DNA from: a virus
IMG/VR virus record: IMGVR_UViG_3300034375_005761
Coordinates: 1 to 38,121 of that record
Length of the DNA stretch: 38,121 nt
Strand: one strand, 5' to 3'
Position 1 is the first letter of the stretch, and each line of letters opens with the position of its first letter. The notes under the pieces were generated by a model, which was given only the letters and a program-made list of their open reading frames with translations, searched no databases and was not told where the DNA came from. This document shows positions 7,419 to 15,681 of this stretch, one piece after another. A program made the position numbers and the translations under genes.

Positions 7419-8543
7419 ATGGCAAATAAGCGAATTTCAACATTAGACGACATATCATTAGTCGGAGGAACATCGACACCTGGGTTAACCACTTCTGATA
7501 TTATCCCGGTCACCGATGTAGATGACACCACAGGGTCTTTACAGGGTACAACCAAAAAGGTAACGGTTGCCAACTTAGTAGCCGTTGCACCACAGGGTGA
7601 CTTAGAATCCGCAAACAATCTTAGCGATTTAGCGAATGCCGCAACTGCTAGAACGAATTTAGGGCTAGGTACTGCCGCCACAACCGCAAGCACAGACTAT
7701 GCTACAGCGGCCCAAGGAGCAACCGCAGATAGTGCTACTCAGCCTGGTGATAATATATCGACCCTTACCAATGATAGTGGCTTTATCGATTCATCAGGCG
7801 CGCCTGTACAATCGGTAGCTGGAAGAACAGGCGTAGTTACTTTAAGTAATACTGATGTAAGTGGTCTAGGCACAGCATCAACTCAAAATGTAGGGACTGC
7901 TAATGGTAATGTTGTCCAACTTGATGTCACAGGATTACCCGCAGTAGATGGTTCGCAATTAACCAATGTTAGTGGCACAGACTCTACTAAGCTTGCAATC
8001 GCCAGTAACCTTAGCGATTTAGCGAATGCCGCAACTGCCCGCACAAACCTTGGTTTAGGTACAGCCGCCACAACGGCATCTACCGATTACGCAACCGCCG
8101 CACAGGGGGCAACCGCAGATACTGCTACTCAACCAGGGGATAATATTTCCACACTTACTAATGATAGTGGTTTTATCACAGGATTAACCGCTGGAGCGTT
8201 AAGTGACTTTGACTTTGATGACAATGCGATCCTTGGGTTCGGTGCATCAGTTAACACGCCTACCATAACAGCTAACGCTTACACAGTAACAGATGCAGAC
8301 AACGGCAAGGTATTGGCTCTTGATAACGGTGCAACTGCTATGAATGTTAACATCAATACAGGATTACCCGCAGGTTTTAATTGTAGCTTTATTCAGACAG
8401 GATCAGGTCAAGTTACATTTGCTGGCACAGCTACTCTTAACAACAGACAATCACACACCAAGATCAACGCTCAGTACGGAGTAGCTAGTATAGTAGCTTA
8501 CGCAACCGACACCTACATCCTTGCCGGGGACACTACAGCATAA
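7419..8543 (+). CDS. Tail fibre-like repeat protein
   Basis: The 374-residue protein is rich in Thr, Ala, Asn and Gly and has the look of a trimeric tail fibre. Residues 67-123 and 197-253 are a near-perfect repeat beginning NLSDLANAATARTNLGLGTA and ending ISTLTNDSGFI. Between them lies APVQSVAGRTGVVTLS, a motif common in phage fibre stalks. The C-terminal part (ADNGKVLALDNGATAMNVNI and ASIVAYATDTYILAG) may be a beta-structured head domain. AGAGGAATAAATT before the ATG is a fair ribosome site. It likely forms part of the receptor-binding apparatus with the next two genes. Confidence 0.75.
   Translation: MANKRISTLDDISLVGGTSTPGLTTSDIIPVTDVDDTTGSLQGTTKKVTVANLVAVAPQGDLESANNLSDLANAATARTNLGLGTAATTASTDYATAAQGATADSATQPGDNISTLTNDSGFIDSSGAPVQSVAGRTGVVTLSNTDVSGLGTASTQNVGTANGNVVQLDVTGLPAVDGSQLTNVSGTDSTKLAIASNLSDLANAATARTNLGLGTAATTASTDYATAAQGATADTATQPGDNISTLTNDSGFITGLTAGALSDFDFDDNAILGFGASVNTPTITANAYTVTDADNGKVLALDNGATAMNVNINTGLPAGFNCSFIQTGSGQVTFAGTATLNNRQSHTKINAQYGVASIVAYATDTYILAGDTTA
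7617..8177 (+). repeat. Two 171-bp coding repeats in the fibre gene
   Basis: Copies lie at 7617..7787 and 8007..8177. The encoded 57-residue units differ at one residue (Ser105/Thr235), while the DNA differs at many synonymous sites. About 30 bases at the beginning are identical in both copies. This indicates an old duplication held by protein-level selection. Confidence 0.85.
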
Positions 8544-8546
8544 CAG

Positions 8547-9170
8547 ATGTTCGTTCTTCCAACATTCAATTTTGGCGTAGTAGCTAGTCCTACCGCACCT
8601 CTTGAAACATTCGATACTGCAACGCTTACAGATGGTACTAACTTAGCGAGTGGTTCCAATATCTTTACATTTACTGTTCAACCATCTGCTTCTATCTCCG
8701 CTGGTTCTTCGATCACTCTGTCAGGGCTTACAGGTAGTGCAACAGCGGATAATGTTTCTTTAAGTTTAGGTGGAGCGAACGCTTCTATATTCGGATCGAC
8801 TGGTAACTGGACTCAGTTAACAGGTACACTTGTACTTACAGTAGATAGCGGACAGACTTTATCAACAGGTAGCGACACAGTAGTTACCTTCACTCTTACT
8901 AACCCAGCAAGCGGTAACGGAGTAACTAGTGTTAACTTATCTTCAACAGGTTTTACCACAGCATCGATCAGCGGATTGTTCCTTGAAGCACAAGCTAACC
9001 AATACAACATCCCTGACAGCACGGACCAACAAACAGAAGCTACGATCCTTGCACTTAGCCCAACCAATCCAAGCGGACAAGCAACCGTCAAGTTTGGTAG
9101 CGACACTTACGATCTGTATGTTTGGGACGGCAGTGCTTGGTACATTTATAATAACGATTATACACCGTAA
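8547..9170 (+). CDS. Putative fibre or spike accessory protein, Ig-like
   Basis: This 207-residue protein is Ser/Thr/Gly-rich and beta-strand-like, with FTFTVQPSASISAGSSITLS, LTGTLVLTVDSGQTL and TVVTFTLTNPASGNGVTSVN, suggesting one or two Ig-like or similar beta domains. The C-terminus has VKFGSDTYDLYVWDGSAWYI, a Trp/Tyr-rich module that resembles the N-terminus of the next protein (IIIWDGTNW). It starts 3 bases after the fibre gene stop. A role as surface fibre or decoration of the fibre tip is inferred from composition and neighbours; no exact family was recognised. Confidence 0.6.
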   Translation: MFVLPTFNFGVVASPTAPLETFDTATLTDGTNLASGSNIFTFTVQPSASISAGSSITLSGLTGSATADNVSLSLGGANASIFGSTGNWTQLTGTLVLTVDSGQTLSTGSDTVVTFTLTNPASGNGVTSVNLSSTGFTTASISGLFLEAQANQYNIPDSTDQQTEATILALSPTNPSGQATVKFGSDTYDLYVWDGSAWYIYNNDYTP

Positions 9171-9173
9171 AAC

Positions 9174-10067
9174 ATGAGTACATTCAGCACTTGCACATCA
9201 ACATCACGCCCCCCTTCTCCTAATGACGGGGATGTATTATTTGAAACCGACACCAAGAATATCATCATTTGGGATGGCACGAATTGGAGAGGGTACTCAT
9301 GGGATAGTACGACTGCCAACACTCTTAGTTTAGAGTTTGATGGTAACGACCGATTGGATACCACATATCAAAGTACATCCGGAGGCAATGATTTTACAAT
9401 CTCATTTTGGATGAAGTCTAGCGGAACTGGGGCAACTTATCAGGATATTTGCAGGGACGATGCCGGTTCTTCTTGGGGTCGATTGTCTGTATTGACAACT
9501 CCAGGTGATAGTTCTCCGTTTTATTTGAGATACGGTACATCAACAGGAAGTAATGTTAATGGTAGTATTGATGTTGGAACCATTTACGATAATGCATGGC
9601 ATCACATAGTTATTGTTTTAGATAATAGCGGTACAGATACGAATATTAAAATTTATAAAGACGGTAATACCACACCTGTGTATAATGCTGACGCTACCAC
9701 AGCAAACGGGTGGGCTAATAATGGCAAGCAATCCGCAAATTCACCAACGAATTATTTGATAGGTAACACATCTACTTATTTATATCCTTACACAGGTAAA
9801 TTAGACCAAGTTGCTTTCTTTGGGAGTGCGTTAACTACTCAAAATATAACAGACATATACAATGGGGCTGACATAATGGGTCTAAGTTTATCTCCCGAAG
9901 CTTACTATAGAATGGGTTATTATTACGGGGATACTAATAGTAACGGTAGTGCAGCTAGTGCTGGTCAGGATATTGGAACCGTTAAAGACTACAGCGGAAA
10001 CGGCAACGATGCGTCCCAAGCTACTACCTCCAGAAAACCTAACTATGTAGCAGACCCTGCATCCTAA
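9174..10067 (+). CDS. LamG/concanavalin-like lectin domain protein
   Basis: The 297-residue protein has the pattern of the LamG-type jelly roll: SLEFDGNDRLDT, then FTISFWMKSSGTG, then WHHIVIVLDNSG with IKIYKDGN, and the closing LDQVAFFGSALTTQNITDIY. This is the classic order for secreted and phage carbohydrate-binding domains. The N-terminus contains DVLFETDTKNIIIWDGTNW, a short fibre-attachment-like module also seen in other phage fibres. It probably binds host surface sugars as a tail-fibre tip or side spike. The start is 3 bases after the previous stop with no Shine-Dalgarno site. Confidence 0.8.
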   Translation: MSTFSTCTSTSRPPSPNDGDVLFETDTKNIIIWDGTNWRGYSWDSTTANTLSLEFDGNDRLDTTYQSTSGGNDFTISFWMKSSGTGATYQDICRDDAGSSWGRLSVLTTPGDSSPFYLRYGTSTGSNVNGSIDVGTIYDNAWHHIVIVLDNSGTDTNIKIYKDGNTTPVYNADATTANGWANNGKQSANSPTNYLIGNTSTYLYPYTGKLDQVAFFGSALTTQNITDIYNGADIMGLSLSPEAYYRMGYYYGDTNSNGSAASAGQDIGTVKDYSGNGNDASQATTSRKPNYVADPAS

Positions 10068-10072
10068 TTACT

Positions 10073-10333
10073 ATGAAGAAATTTATTTTATACAGCACAC
10101 AAGAAGAGTGGGACGCTAGTAACGATGCTATGAATACGCTATTCGGATTGCCTGATGGAATCGGAAATGAGCGGTACGCAGAAGTTTTACAAGTCAGTAA
10201 TCCGGATCACAATGATTTCGGCAAGTATATATTCCCAATTACCACATCCGGAAACTATGTCACAATCAACGAGTTTAATGTTAGTGACATGGTAGAGTTT
10301 GATCCTGAGTGGTCACCTGACTCTGTAATTTAA
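10073..10333 (+). CDS. Hypothetical protein (86 aa)
   Basis: Not recognised. The protein begins MKKFILYSTQEEWDASNDAM and is acidic, with GLPDGIGNERYAEVLQ and a C-terminus ending DPEWSPDSVI. There is no hydrophobic signal beyond the short N-terminal strand. Located directly after the lectin protein, it could be a fibre chaperone or attachment protein; small proteins with this location often help fold trimeric fibres, but that is only inference. Confidence 0.6.
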   Translation: MKKFILYSTQEEWDASNDAMNTLFGLPDGIGNERYAEVLQVSNPDHNDFGKYIFPITTSGNYVTINEFNVSDMVEFDPEWSPDSVI

Positions 10334-10335
10334 TT

Positions 10336-10761
10336 ATGCCTCATGCCCTCACATTCGCGATCACCTTCCTACTCGCTGGCTGTTCGCTTCGCTCAACCTA
10401 CCCAACACTTGGCGGCATAGTAGGCGGTGGTGCGGGTAGCTTGGGTGGCCCAGGAACTGCCGCACTAGGGGCTGGGGCAGGGGTACTAGCGGGGGAGGCA
10501 TTAAAAAATGCCGACAAGCTTGTGGAAGCAGAGGAGCGGATCGAAGCTCTTACCCACGGCGATGTATCCGCACTTGTTGCCCAGGGCATGGCAGAACACC
10601 AATCGGGCTTTGAGTCATTCACCAACAAAATAAAACAATGGCTACTATGGGCGGCAATCGCCCTGGGGGCATACCTCGCCATTCCTATTTTTGTCGCCAA
10701 AAAATGCTCGCAGAAAGAAGCGGTAAAAAACCAAACACGCGCACCATTTCCAATTAAATGA
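10336..10761 (+). CDS. Putative lipoprotein with C-terminal membrane segment
   Basis: The N-terminus is a lipoprotein signal: a hydrophobic run ending FLLAGC, with Cys16 as the expected lipidated residue. Residues about 25-60 are a Gly/Ala-rich glycine-zipper-like stretch (GGIVGGGAGSLGGPGTAA), then comes a helical part and a second hydrophobic segment WLLWAAIALGAYLAIPIFVA near residues 105-125, and a basic tail. Such a protein spans or touches two membranes and could be a spanin-like lysis or entry protein. It opens a cassette of three small membrane proteins with overlapping starts and stops. Function is inferred from features only. Confidence 0.65.
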   Translation: MPHALTFAITFLLAGCSLRSTYPTLGGIVGGGAGSLGGPGTAALGAGAGVLAGEALKNADKLVEAEERIEALTHGDVSALVAQGMAEHQSGFESFTNKIKQWLLWAAIALGAYLAIPIFVAKKCSQKEAVKNQTRAPFPIK

Positions 10762-10874
10762 AAAACTTCCTAATTCTAAAAGATAAGTTTCACGCCCTAT
10801 CGAAACGAGGCAAAATGATTACCATATTTTTGGCAATAATCGCAGTTTTGATGCTGCTAGATTCGTGCGGCTAA
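10758..10874 (+). CDS. Small membrane protein (38 aa)
   Basis: The ATG overlaps the lipoprotein stop (ATGA), and the TAA shares a base with the next start. The product has a basic N-terminus (KDKFHALSKRGK), one membrane helix (MITIFLAIIAVLMLLDS) and ends in Cys-Gly. The tight overlaps on both sides support a real gene. A lysis-related role is suggested only by its neighbours. Confidence 0.55.
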   Translation: MKNFLILKDKFHALSKRGKMITIFLAIIAVLMLLDSCG

Positions 10875-11020
10875 TGGACAGGGTGAGCATGGCAGGAATG
10901 GCGGGAACCGCCGCCACCTTTGGGCTAGGCACAGTCAATGAGATTGTGGGCATCGTGGCGGGCGTGGCGACCATCATCTTTATGGGGATTAAGATTTTCC
11001 AAGAGATCCGAAAGAAATAG
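10874..11020 (+). CDS. Holin-like small membrane protein (48 aa)
   Basis: The product has a short N-terminus with MAGMAGTAATFGLG, one predicted membrane helix (VNEIVGIVAGVATIIFMGIK) and the basic tail IFQEIRKK. Small one-helix proteins with a final K-rich amphipathic end are typical phage holins, and the NEIVGIVAG...KIF.E..K pattern is reminiscent of such proteins in aquatic phages. The ATG overlaps the previous stop, so the three small genes form a cassette. A holin would permeabilise the inner membrane at lysis. No endolysin gene lies beside it, which weakens the call. Confidence 0.5.
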   Translation: MDRVSMAGMAGTAATFGLGTVNEIVGIVAGVATIIFMGIKIFQEIRKK

Positions 11021-11024
11021 ATAG

Positions 11025-13466
11025 ATGTCGAGATATCGCAGTTACGGCCAGCTAGACGATCCATTCGTAACAGAAGGGGACACCTTCTTTCTGCGGATGA
11101 ATGCGCGTCTGCGCCCCAACCAGTTGAAGCCTGGTGAGGTTGCCCTGTCAAAGAATGGTCGGATGAACGATGACGGTACTTGGCAACCCCGCAAAGGATT
11201 ATCGACTCTGTTTGGATCAATCACATCGGGAGAAGATGCGATCCGCATACCCTATGTAATTTTATCGGCCTCCCGTTCATCGGGCGTTGTCAGTTTAGTA
11301 CTAGACGACACTCCCAGCCTGTCCTTCATTCCTGGTGATAATATAACTGTGGATGATGTGGACCCCTCAGTAGACGGCACACACACTTTATCTACCGTAA
11401 ACTTTAATACTAAGACCATCACCTTTGCCAATGCCGGGAGTGATGCAACCTTTACCGTGCAGGACTCATCGGTAGGCAACACCTCAGTATGTTCTGTTGG
11501 CAACTCGATTACCACCACCCTGAATTTTACCCTAAACGATGACGGGGTAAATGAGGTTTATGGATCAGCGGTTTACAGCGATGCTTCATCGAACTCGGAT
11601 GACTACATATTTACCGCGACAAATAATGTTTGTGTGATTGTCCGACTAAAAGACACAGCCCTTTTTAAGTGCCGATATGAGGGTGGAGGGGAGACTGTGG
11701 ATGCTCCTGTGGGAATGTCTCAGGGATTTGACAAAATGTTTATCTTCCGCCCAAGGAAAACCGCTTTGTCGGCCAGCCCATCACTTAATGAAATCGGCAT
11801 ATCCTCCGCCTCTCAATCAGGTCAAGTAATAACGGTAAATACATCAGCAAATCATGGTCGGGTAGTGGGTGACTTTGTCACGCTGACAAACCTGGGTAAT
11901 TGGACCATCAATCCCAATAACTGTTATCAGATAGTAACCGCTCCAACTGCCACTCAATTCACCGTGGAGATGGCAGGATCTCAGACAGCTACCTTTAATG
12001 TATCGGGTGCATCGGCTGAATACTTTGAGGATTTTACCAGGGTAGCTCGTGGCACTTATACAGCGCCCGCTTATCTTACAGACACCACCGCTACTGCACT
12101 AAACGGCGTGGTAACTATGGATGTGATTAATCATGGGCTGGAGCAAGGAAACGAGGTAACCATTAGGGATGGGGCATCCCCATACGATTTATTCAAAAAT
12201 CAAAAAGCAATCATTACTTCCACCCCAACAGTAGACCAATTTACTTTTAATTTAGGGGTAGAGAAAGTATCACTTGGTGCATCCCTCACGGTCTCCAAAC
12301 AGTTGGCAATCGGTAAAGGATTTATCCATATGCCATCTGCCCCGTGGGGAGAGTTTCACCAGCGTAGACTTTGGGTGCCGTATTGGTACACTTCGGATGT
12401 ATCACCCAGCACTCGAAATGTTCGGGATGAACTCATTGCCAGCGATATCTTTGATAGCGATACATATGATAGAATCGGAAATCAGTTCCGAGCGAGTGCC
12501 GGGCAGAGCGATTATACCGTGGGGCTTACAGGTTTTACCAACGATTCCATAGTTGTATTTAACCGAAAATCCATCCACCTAATGACAGGCGTGAGTGGAT
12601 CTCTTTCCGATGTGTCCACCAATGTGGTAACCACAGAGATCGGAGCATCCGCAAGGAAGTCAATCGTCCAGGTGGCGAACAAGATTCTATTCTTATCAGA
12701 CCAAGGCATTTACAGCGTGGAGTTCCTCGATGAATACAATTTACGAGGAACAGGCACACCGATATCCGAAACTATTCAACCATTTATAGATCGGATAAAT
12801 CAGAACTATGCCCATCTTTCCACAGGCGTATATTTCAACTCCCGCTATTGGCTGGCTGTCCCATTAGACTCAGCACCTGGTGCGGGCAATGCGACTAAGC
12901 TCAACACCATAATCGTTTATAATTTTATCAACGGCGGTTTTGAAAGCATTGACTCTGTAAACTCTGTAGACTTTGCCATTCGCGATTTACTTGTTGCCCG
13001 CGAAGGTGCGCAGAATGCTTTGTATCTGACAACCGAGGAGGGCGGGGTGCATAAGATAGATGGCAATGAGGGAGGCGATGTGGTTTCGATTACAGCGGGT
13101 CAGGCAAGTCCCTCCACCATCCCTATAATTAGTCAGCTAACCACCCGCCAATACGATGCCGAAAGTATGGACCGTAAAACATACAGCCGCGCAGAGTTCC
13201 ATGTAAAATCAAATACCGGCTTTTCTACTGACGGTAACATCCAATTTATAACCGAAGACCCCGACTCGGTAAGCACAAGCACAGCAATCTCCAGCCTATT
13301 AGGTAACTCATTGCCCGACTCGGAGGAGGCCTCCCTACGCCTTCGGGTAAACAAGAAGGGGTTTGGCATACAGGCAGATTTCCGGCCATCCATAGGCCGA
13401 CCATACCTTCGGGCTACCAAGATAGACGCTAGAATTAGTAACCGATCCACCACATCAATTTCATAA
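11025..13466 (+). CDS. Tail nozzle / tail tubular B-like protein
   Basis: This 813-residue protein is beta-rich and resembles podovirus nozzle proteins. The N-terminus has FFLRMNARLRPNQLKPGEVA and a WQPRKGLSTLFG segment, the 'R.rPgq...N...d..l..R.G' pattern of these proteins. Later come GFTNDSIVVFNRKSIHLMTG, EIGASARKSIVQVANKILFL and LSDQGIYSV, like blades of a beta-propeller. The protein would form the distal hexameric tube of a short tail. It starts 4 bases after the holin-like gene. Size agrees with T7 gp12-type proteins (about 790 residues). No tape-measure or long-tail tube gene is found, which supports a short tail. Confidence 0.65.
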   Translation: MSRYRSYGQLDDPFVTEGDTFFLRMNARLRPNQLKPGEVALSKNGRMNDDGTWQPRKGLSTLFGSITSGEDAIRIPYVILSASRSSGVVSLVLDDTPSLSFIPGDNITVDDVDPSVDGTHTLSTVNFNTKTITFANAGSDATFTVQDSSVGNTSVCSVGNSITTTLNFTLNDDGVNEVYGSAVYSDASSNSDDYIFTATNNVCVIVRLKDTALFKCRYEGGGETVDAPVGMSQGFDKMFIFRPRKTALSASPSLNEIGISSASQSGQVITVNTSANHGRVVGDFVTLTNLGNWTINPNNCYQIVTAPTATQFTVEMAGSQTATFNVSGASAEYFEDFTRVARGTYTAPAYLTDTTATALNGVVTMDVINHGLEQGNEVTIRDGASPYDLFKNQKAIITSTPTVDQFTFNLGVEKVSLGASLTVSKQLAIGKGFIHMPSAPWGEFHQRRLWVPYWYTSDVSPSTRNVRDELIASDIFDSDTYDRIGNQFRASAGQSDYTVGLTGFTNDSIVVFNRKSIHLMTGVSGSLSDVSTNVVTTEIGASARKSIVQVANKILFLSDQGIYSVEFLDEYNLRGTGTPISETIQPFIDRINQNYAHLSTGVYFNSRYWLAVPLDSAPGAGNATKLNTIIVYNFINGGFESIDSVNSVDFAIRDLLVAREGAQNALYLTTEEGGVHKIDGNEGGDVVSITAGQASPSTIPIISQLTTRQYDAESMDRKTYSRAEFHVKSNTGFSTDGNIQFITEDPDSVSTSTAISSLLGNSLPDSEEASLRLRVNKKGFGIQADFRPSIGRPYLRATKIDARISNRSTTSIS

Positions 13467-13479
13467 GGAGAATAATATT

Positions 13480-14259
13480 ATGGCAGTATTACAAACAGGA
13501 CAAAGTTTCGCATCGGGCGACCAGGTGACAGCCCAAAAGTTGCAGGACATCGCTAACCTCGCAACCTTTCGTACAGGTGCTAACAACACCGCAGACGGTT
13601 CAACTATAGAAGTCGATGCCACGGGCGGATATTTAAAAGTCAAACAGACAGGTATTACATCTAACGAACTAGCGGCTAACTCCGTTATTACTGCCAAGAT
13701 ACAGGACGGGGCGGTGACTGCGGCCAAGCTCGATAGTGCGGCAGTAAGTGTACTCATGCCAACTTCCACCATTTTGCCTTATGCTGGGTCAGCCGCCCCA
13801 ACAGGTTATTTCCTTTGTGATGGATCAGCTAAAAGTCGCACAACCTATGCAGGTTTATTTGCAATTATAGGAACGACCTACGGAGTGGGAGACGGATCAA
13901 CCACATTTAATATCCCTGACCTTCGAGGACGAGTCATTGCGGGTCAGGACGATATGGGTGGTTCATCCGCTAATCGCCTAACCGATCAATCAGGCGGATT
14001 AAATGGAGACACTTTGGGTGCTACTGGCGGGAGCGAAACTCACACTCTTAGTATTTCTGAGATTCCTAGTCACAGACACCCGCCTCACGAAAACATAACA
14101 GGAATAACAGGGGGCTTTGTGTACAATACTAATGCAGGTTCAGGGGCAGGAAATGGAGGCGGATTTGAATACGAAACTGACACAGGATTAGCGGGTGGAG
14201 GAGGTTCCCACAACAATGTTCAGCCCACTATCATTTTAAATTACATCATTAAAACTTGA
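13480..14259 (+). CDS. Tail collar-domain fibre protein
   Basis: The protein of 259 residues carries a phage tail collar domain near residues 95-160: ILPYAGSAAPTGYFLCDGSA, then YAGLFAIIGTTYGVGDGSTT and FNIPDLRGRVIAGQDDMGG. The C-terminal part is Gly-rich with GGSETHTLSISEIPSHRH and ends NVQPTIILNYIIKT, the normal end of this family. The N-terminal part (GQSFASGDQVTAQKLQDIAN, ITAKIQDGAVTAAKLDSAAV) is a fibre shaft motif seen in many phages. AAGGAG with 10 bases to the ATG is a good ribosome site. It is likely a short fibre or spike at the tail. Confidence 0.9.
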   Translation: MAVLQTGQSFASGDQVTAQKLQDIANLATFRTGANNTADGSTIEVDATGGYLKVKQTGITSNELAANSVITAKIQDGAVTAAKLDSAAVSVLMPTSTILPYAGSAAPTGYFLCDGSAKSRTTYAGLFAIIGTTYGVGDGSTTFNIPDLRGRVIAGQDDMGGSSANRLTDQSGGLNGDTLGATGGSETHTLSISEIPSHRHPPHENITGITGGFVYNTNAGSGAGNGGGFEYETDTGLAGGGGSHNNVQPTIILNYIIKT

Positions 14260-14266
14260 TAAAGTC

Positions 14267-15679
14267 ATGGAATCATTAGACGCACTTAAACGGCTCATAG
14301 GCATGGGTCCATCAGAAGAAGAGATAGCCGAGGAAGCACAGAGAAGGTTACAGATGCAAAGCCATTCTTTCTTGGGTAATATAGATTACAGTCGGATGAA
14401 AGATCCAGGTGATTCTGCATACATGAAAAATCCCGCAAATTATGCAAAAGAAAAAAACCCTACCTTTTTCCCTGATAGTAACCCTAGTGCATTTAATCAA
14501 AATGTATCACAGGATGATATAGTTAAATATCTAGAATCTAAAGGACCAGCAGGAGAATCCCTCGCATATATCAATCCAATGGAGCGCGAACTGCTCATGC
14601 GTTCAGGCGCTAGTGGAAAGATGACTTCCGAAGGAATAGTATCCTATGCCCCTGAAGACCCCCTCAAACAAGCCGCCACTCTGCTTAATATGGCCGCCCC
14701 AAAAGGGGAAGAGGTAGCCTATATTAACAAGCAGGAAGCAAAACTCTTAAAAAGTAAGGGCGGAGCCGGCGTACCAGTAAACTCATCGGGAGTAAAATCC
14801 TACTTTATCCAAAAACTATTTGGTGGAGGAAAAGATGCACCTCAACTCGAAAAGTTCGATGTTGGGCAATCTGCCCGCGATTATGTAAACGCGATGTCCG
14901 ATCCTCGTTTACAGGATCGAATGCTTCAAAATCGGCAACGCTACGATCCGCAGTATCAGGACTTGCAAATGAGTCTTGCCCGCCGAGCCGCCGACCCGAT
15001 GGCACAGCTTGCGGAGCAACAGGCCATGCGGTCGCAGGAGTTTGGCTCACAAATGGCAGAACGCCAGGCTGGTTCCGATATGTCCCTAATGAATCGATTC
15101 GGGGCAGACATGACTGCCGCAGTTCGTGCATCCGATCCGCTCATGCAAGCCCGCGTTAACCAAGCAAACGAGTTGGCCAATCAGGCATATCGCGATTCAC
15201 AGATGACCGATTTGTCGCCCGAAATGAGACGCAGGGCAACTCAGTCTGCACGCGAAGGCTTAGTATCGAGAGGGCGGGGTATGGACAATGTGGGCATTGC
15301 GGCCGAAGCGATGAGCCGTGAGGATTATTTGCGGGATATCATTCGTGAAAATCGTGACGATGCTATGAAGTTTGGCAGTTATGCCATGCGAGGCAACCAA
15401 GCAACCTCATACGATCCACTCCGAATTACTGGTGGTGGACAAAACTTCGTACAGCAAGGCTATGGCCAACGAGCCGCCCTGTTTGGATTACCACAGGAAT
15501 CAGTCACCCGAATCAATCCCGATGCTGGAGTTAATATCGGTATGCAGGAATATGCGAACCGGGCAAACTACCTGGCGAACACTTATGCGGCTAAAGAACA
15601 AGCGGCAAGTGGTGCGGCACAGGGATTTATGAGTATGCTTGGAACAGCCGCTGGTGGATATTTAGGTAGAGGAAAATAA
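14267..15679 (+). CDS. Putative internal virion protein A (470 aa)
   Basis: Not assigned to a named family. The protein has an N-terminal region with a duplicated motif (residues 96-127 and 147-179, core AYIN..E..LL...G..G), a long helical Gln/Arg/Ala/Met-rich middle (about 200-350), and a small Gly/Ala-rich end (ASGAAQGFMSMLGTAAGGYL). Helical, Gln/Ala-rich proteins between nozzle genes and a giant virion protein are the pattern of podovirus ejection proteins, which leave the capsid with the DNA. The next gene starts 2 bases after the stop, and then the giant gene, so the three are co-expressed. Confidence 0.6.
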   Translation: MESLDALKRLIGMGPSEEEIAEEAQRRLQMQSHSFLGNIDYSRMKDPGDSAYMKNPANYAKEKNPTFFPDSNPSAFNQNVSQDDIVKYLESKGPAGESLAYINPMERELLMRSGASGKMTSEGIVSYAPEDPLKQAATLLNMAAPKGEEVAYINKQEAKLLKSKGGAGVPVNSSGVKSYFIQKLFGGGKDAPQLEKFDVGQSARDYVNAMSDPRLQDRMLQNRQRYDPQYQDLQMSLARRAADPMAQLAEQQAMRSQEFGSQMAERQAGSDMSLMNRFGADMTAAVRASDPLMQARVNQANELANQAYRDSQMTDLSPEMRRRATQSAREGLVSRGRGMDNVGIAAEAMSREDYLRDIIRENRDDAMKFGSYAMRGNQATSYDPLRITGGGQNFVQQGYGQRAALFGLPQESVTRINPDAGVNIGMQEYANRANYLANTYAAKEQAASGAAQGFMSMLGTAAGGYLGRGK

Positions 15680-15681
15680 TC

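Noticed and set aside
7391-7693. Minus-strand frame opposite the fibre gene
   Set aside because: It spans the start and repeat region of a clear fibre gene and has no independent features.
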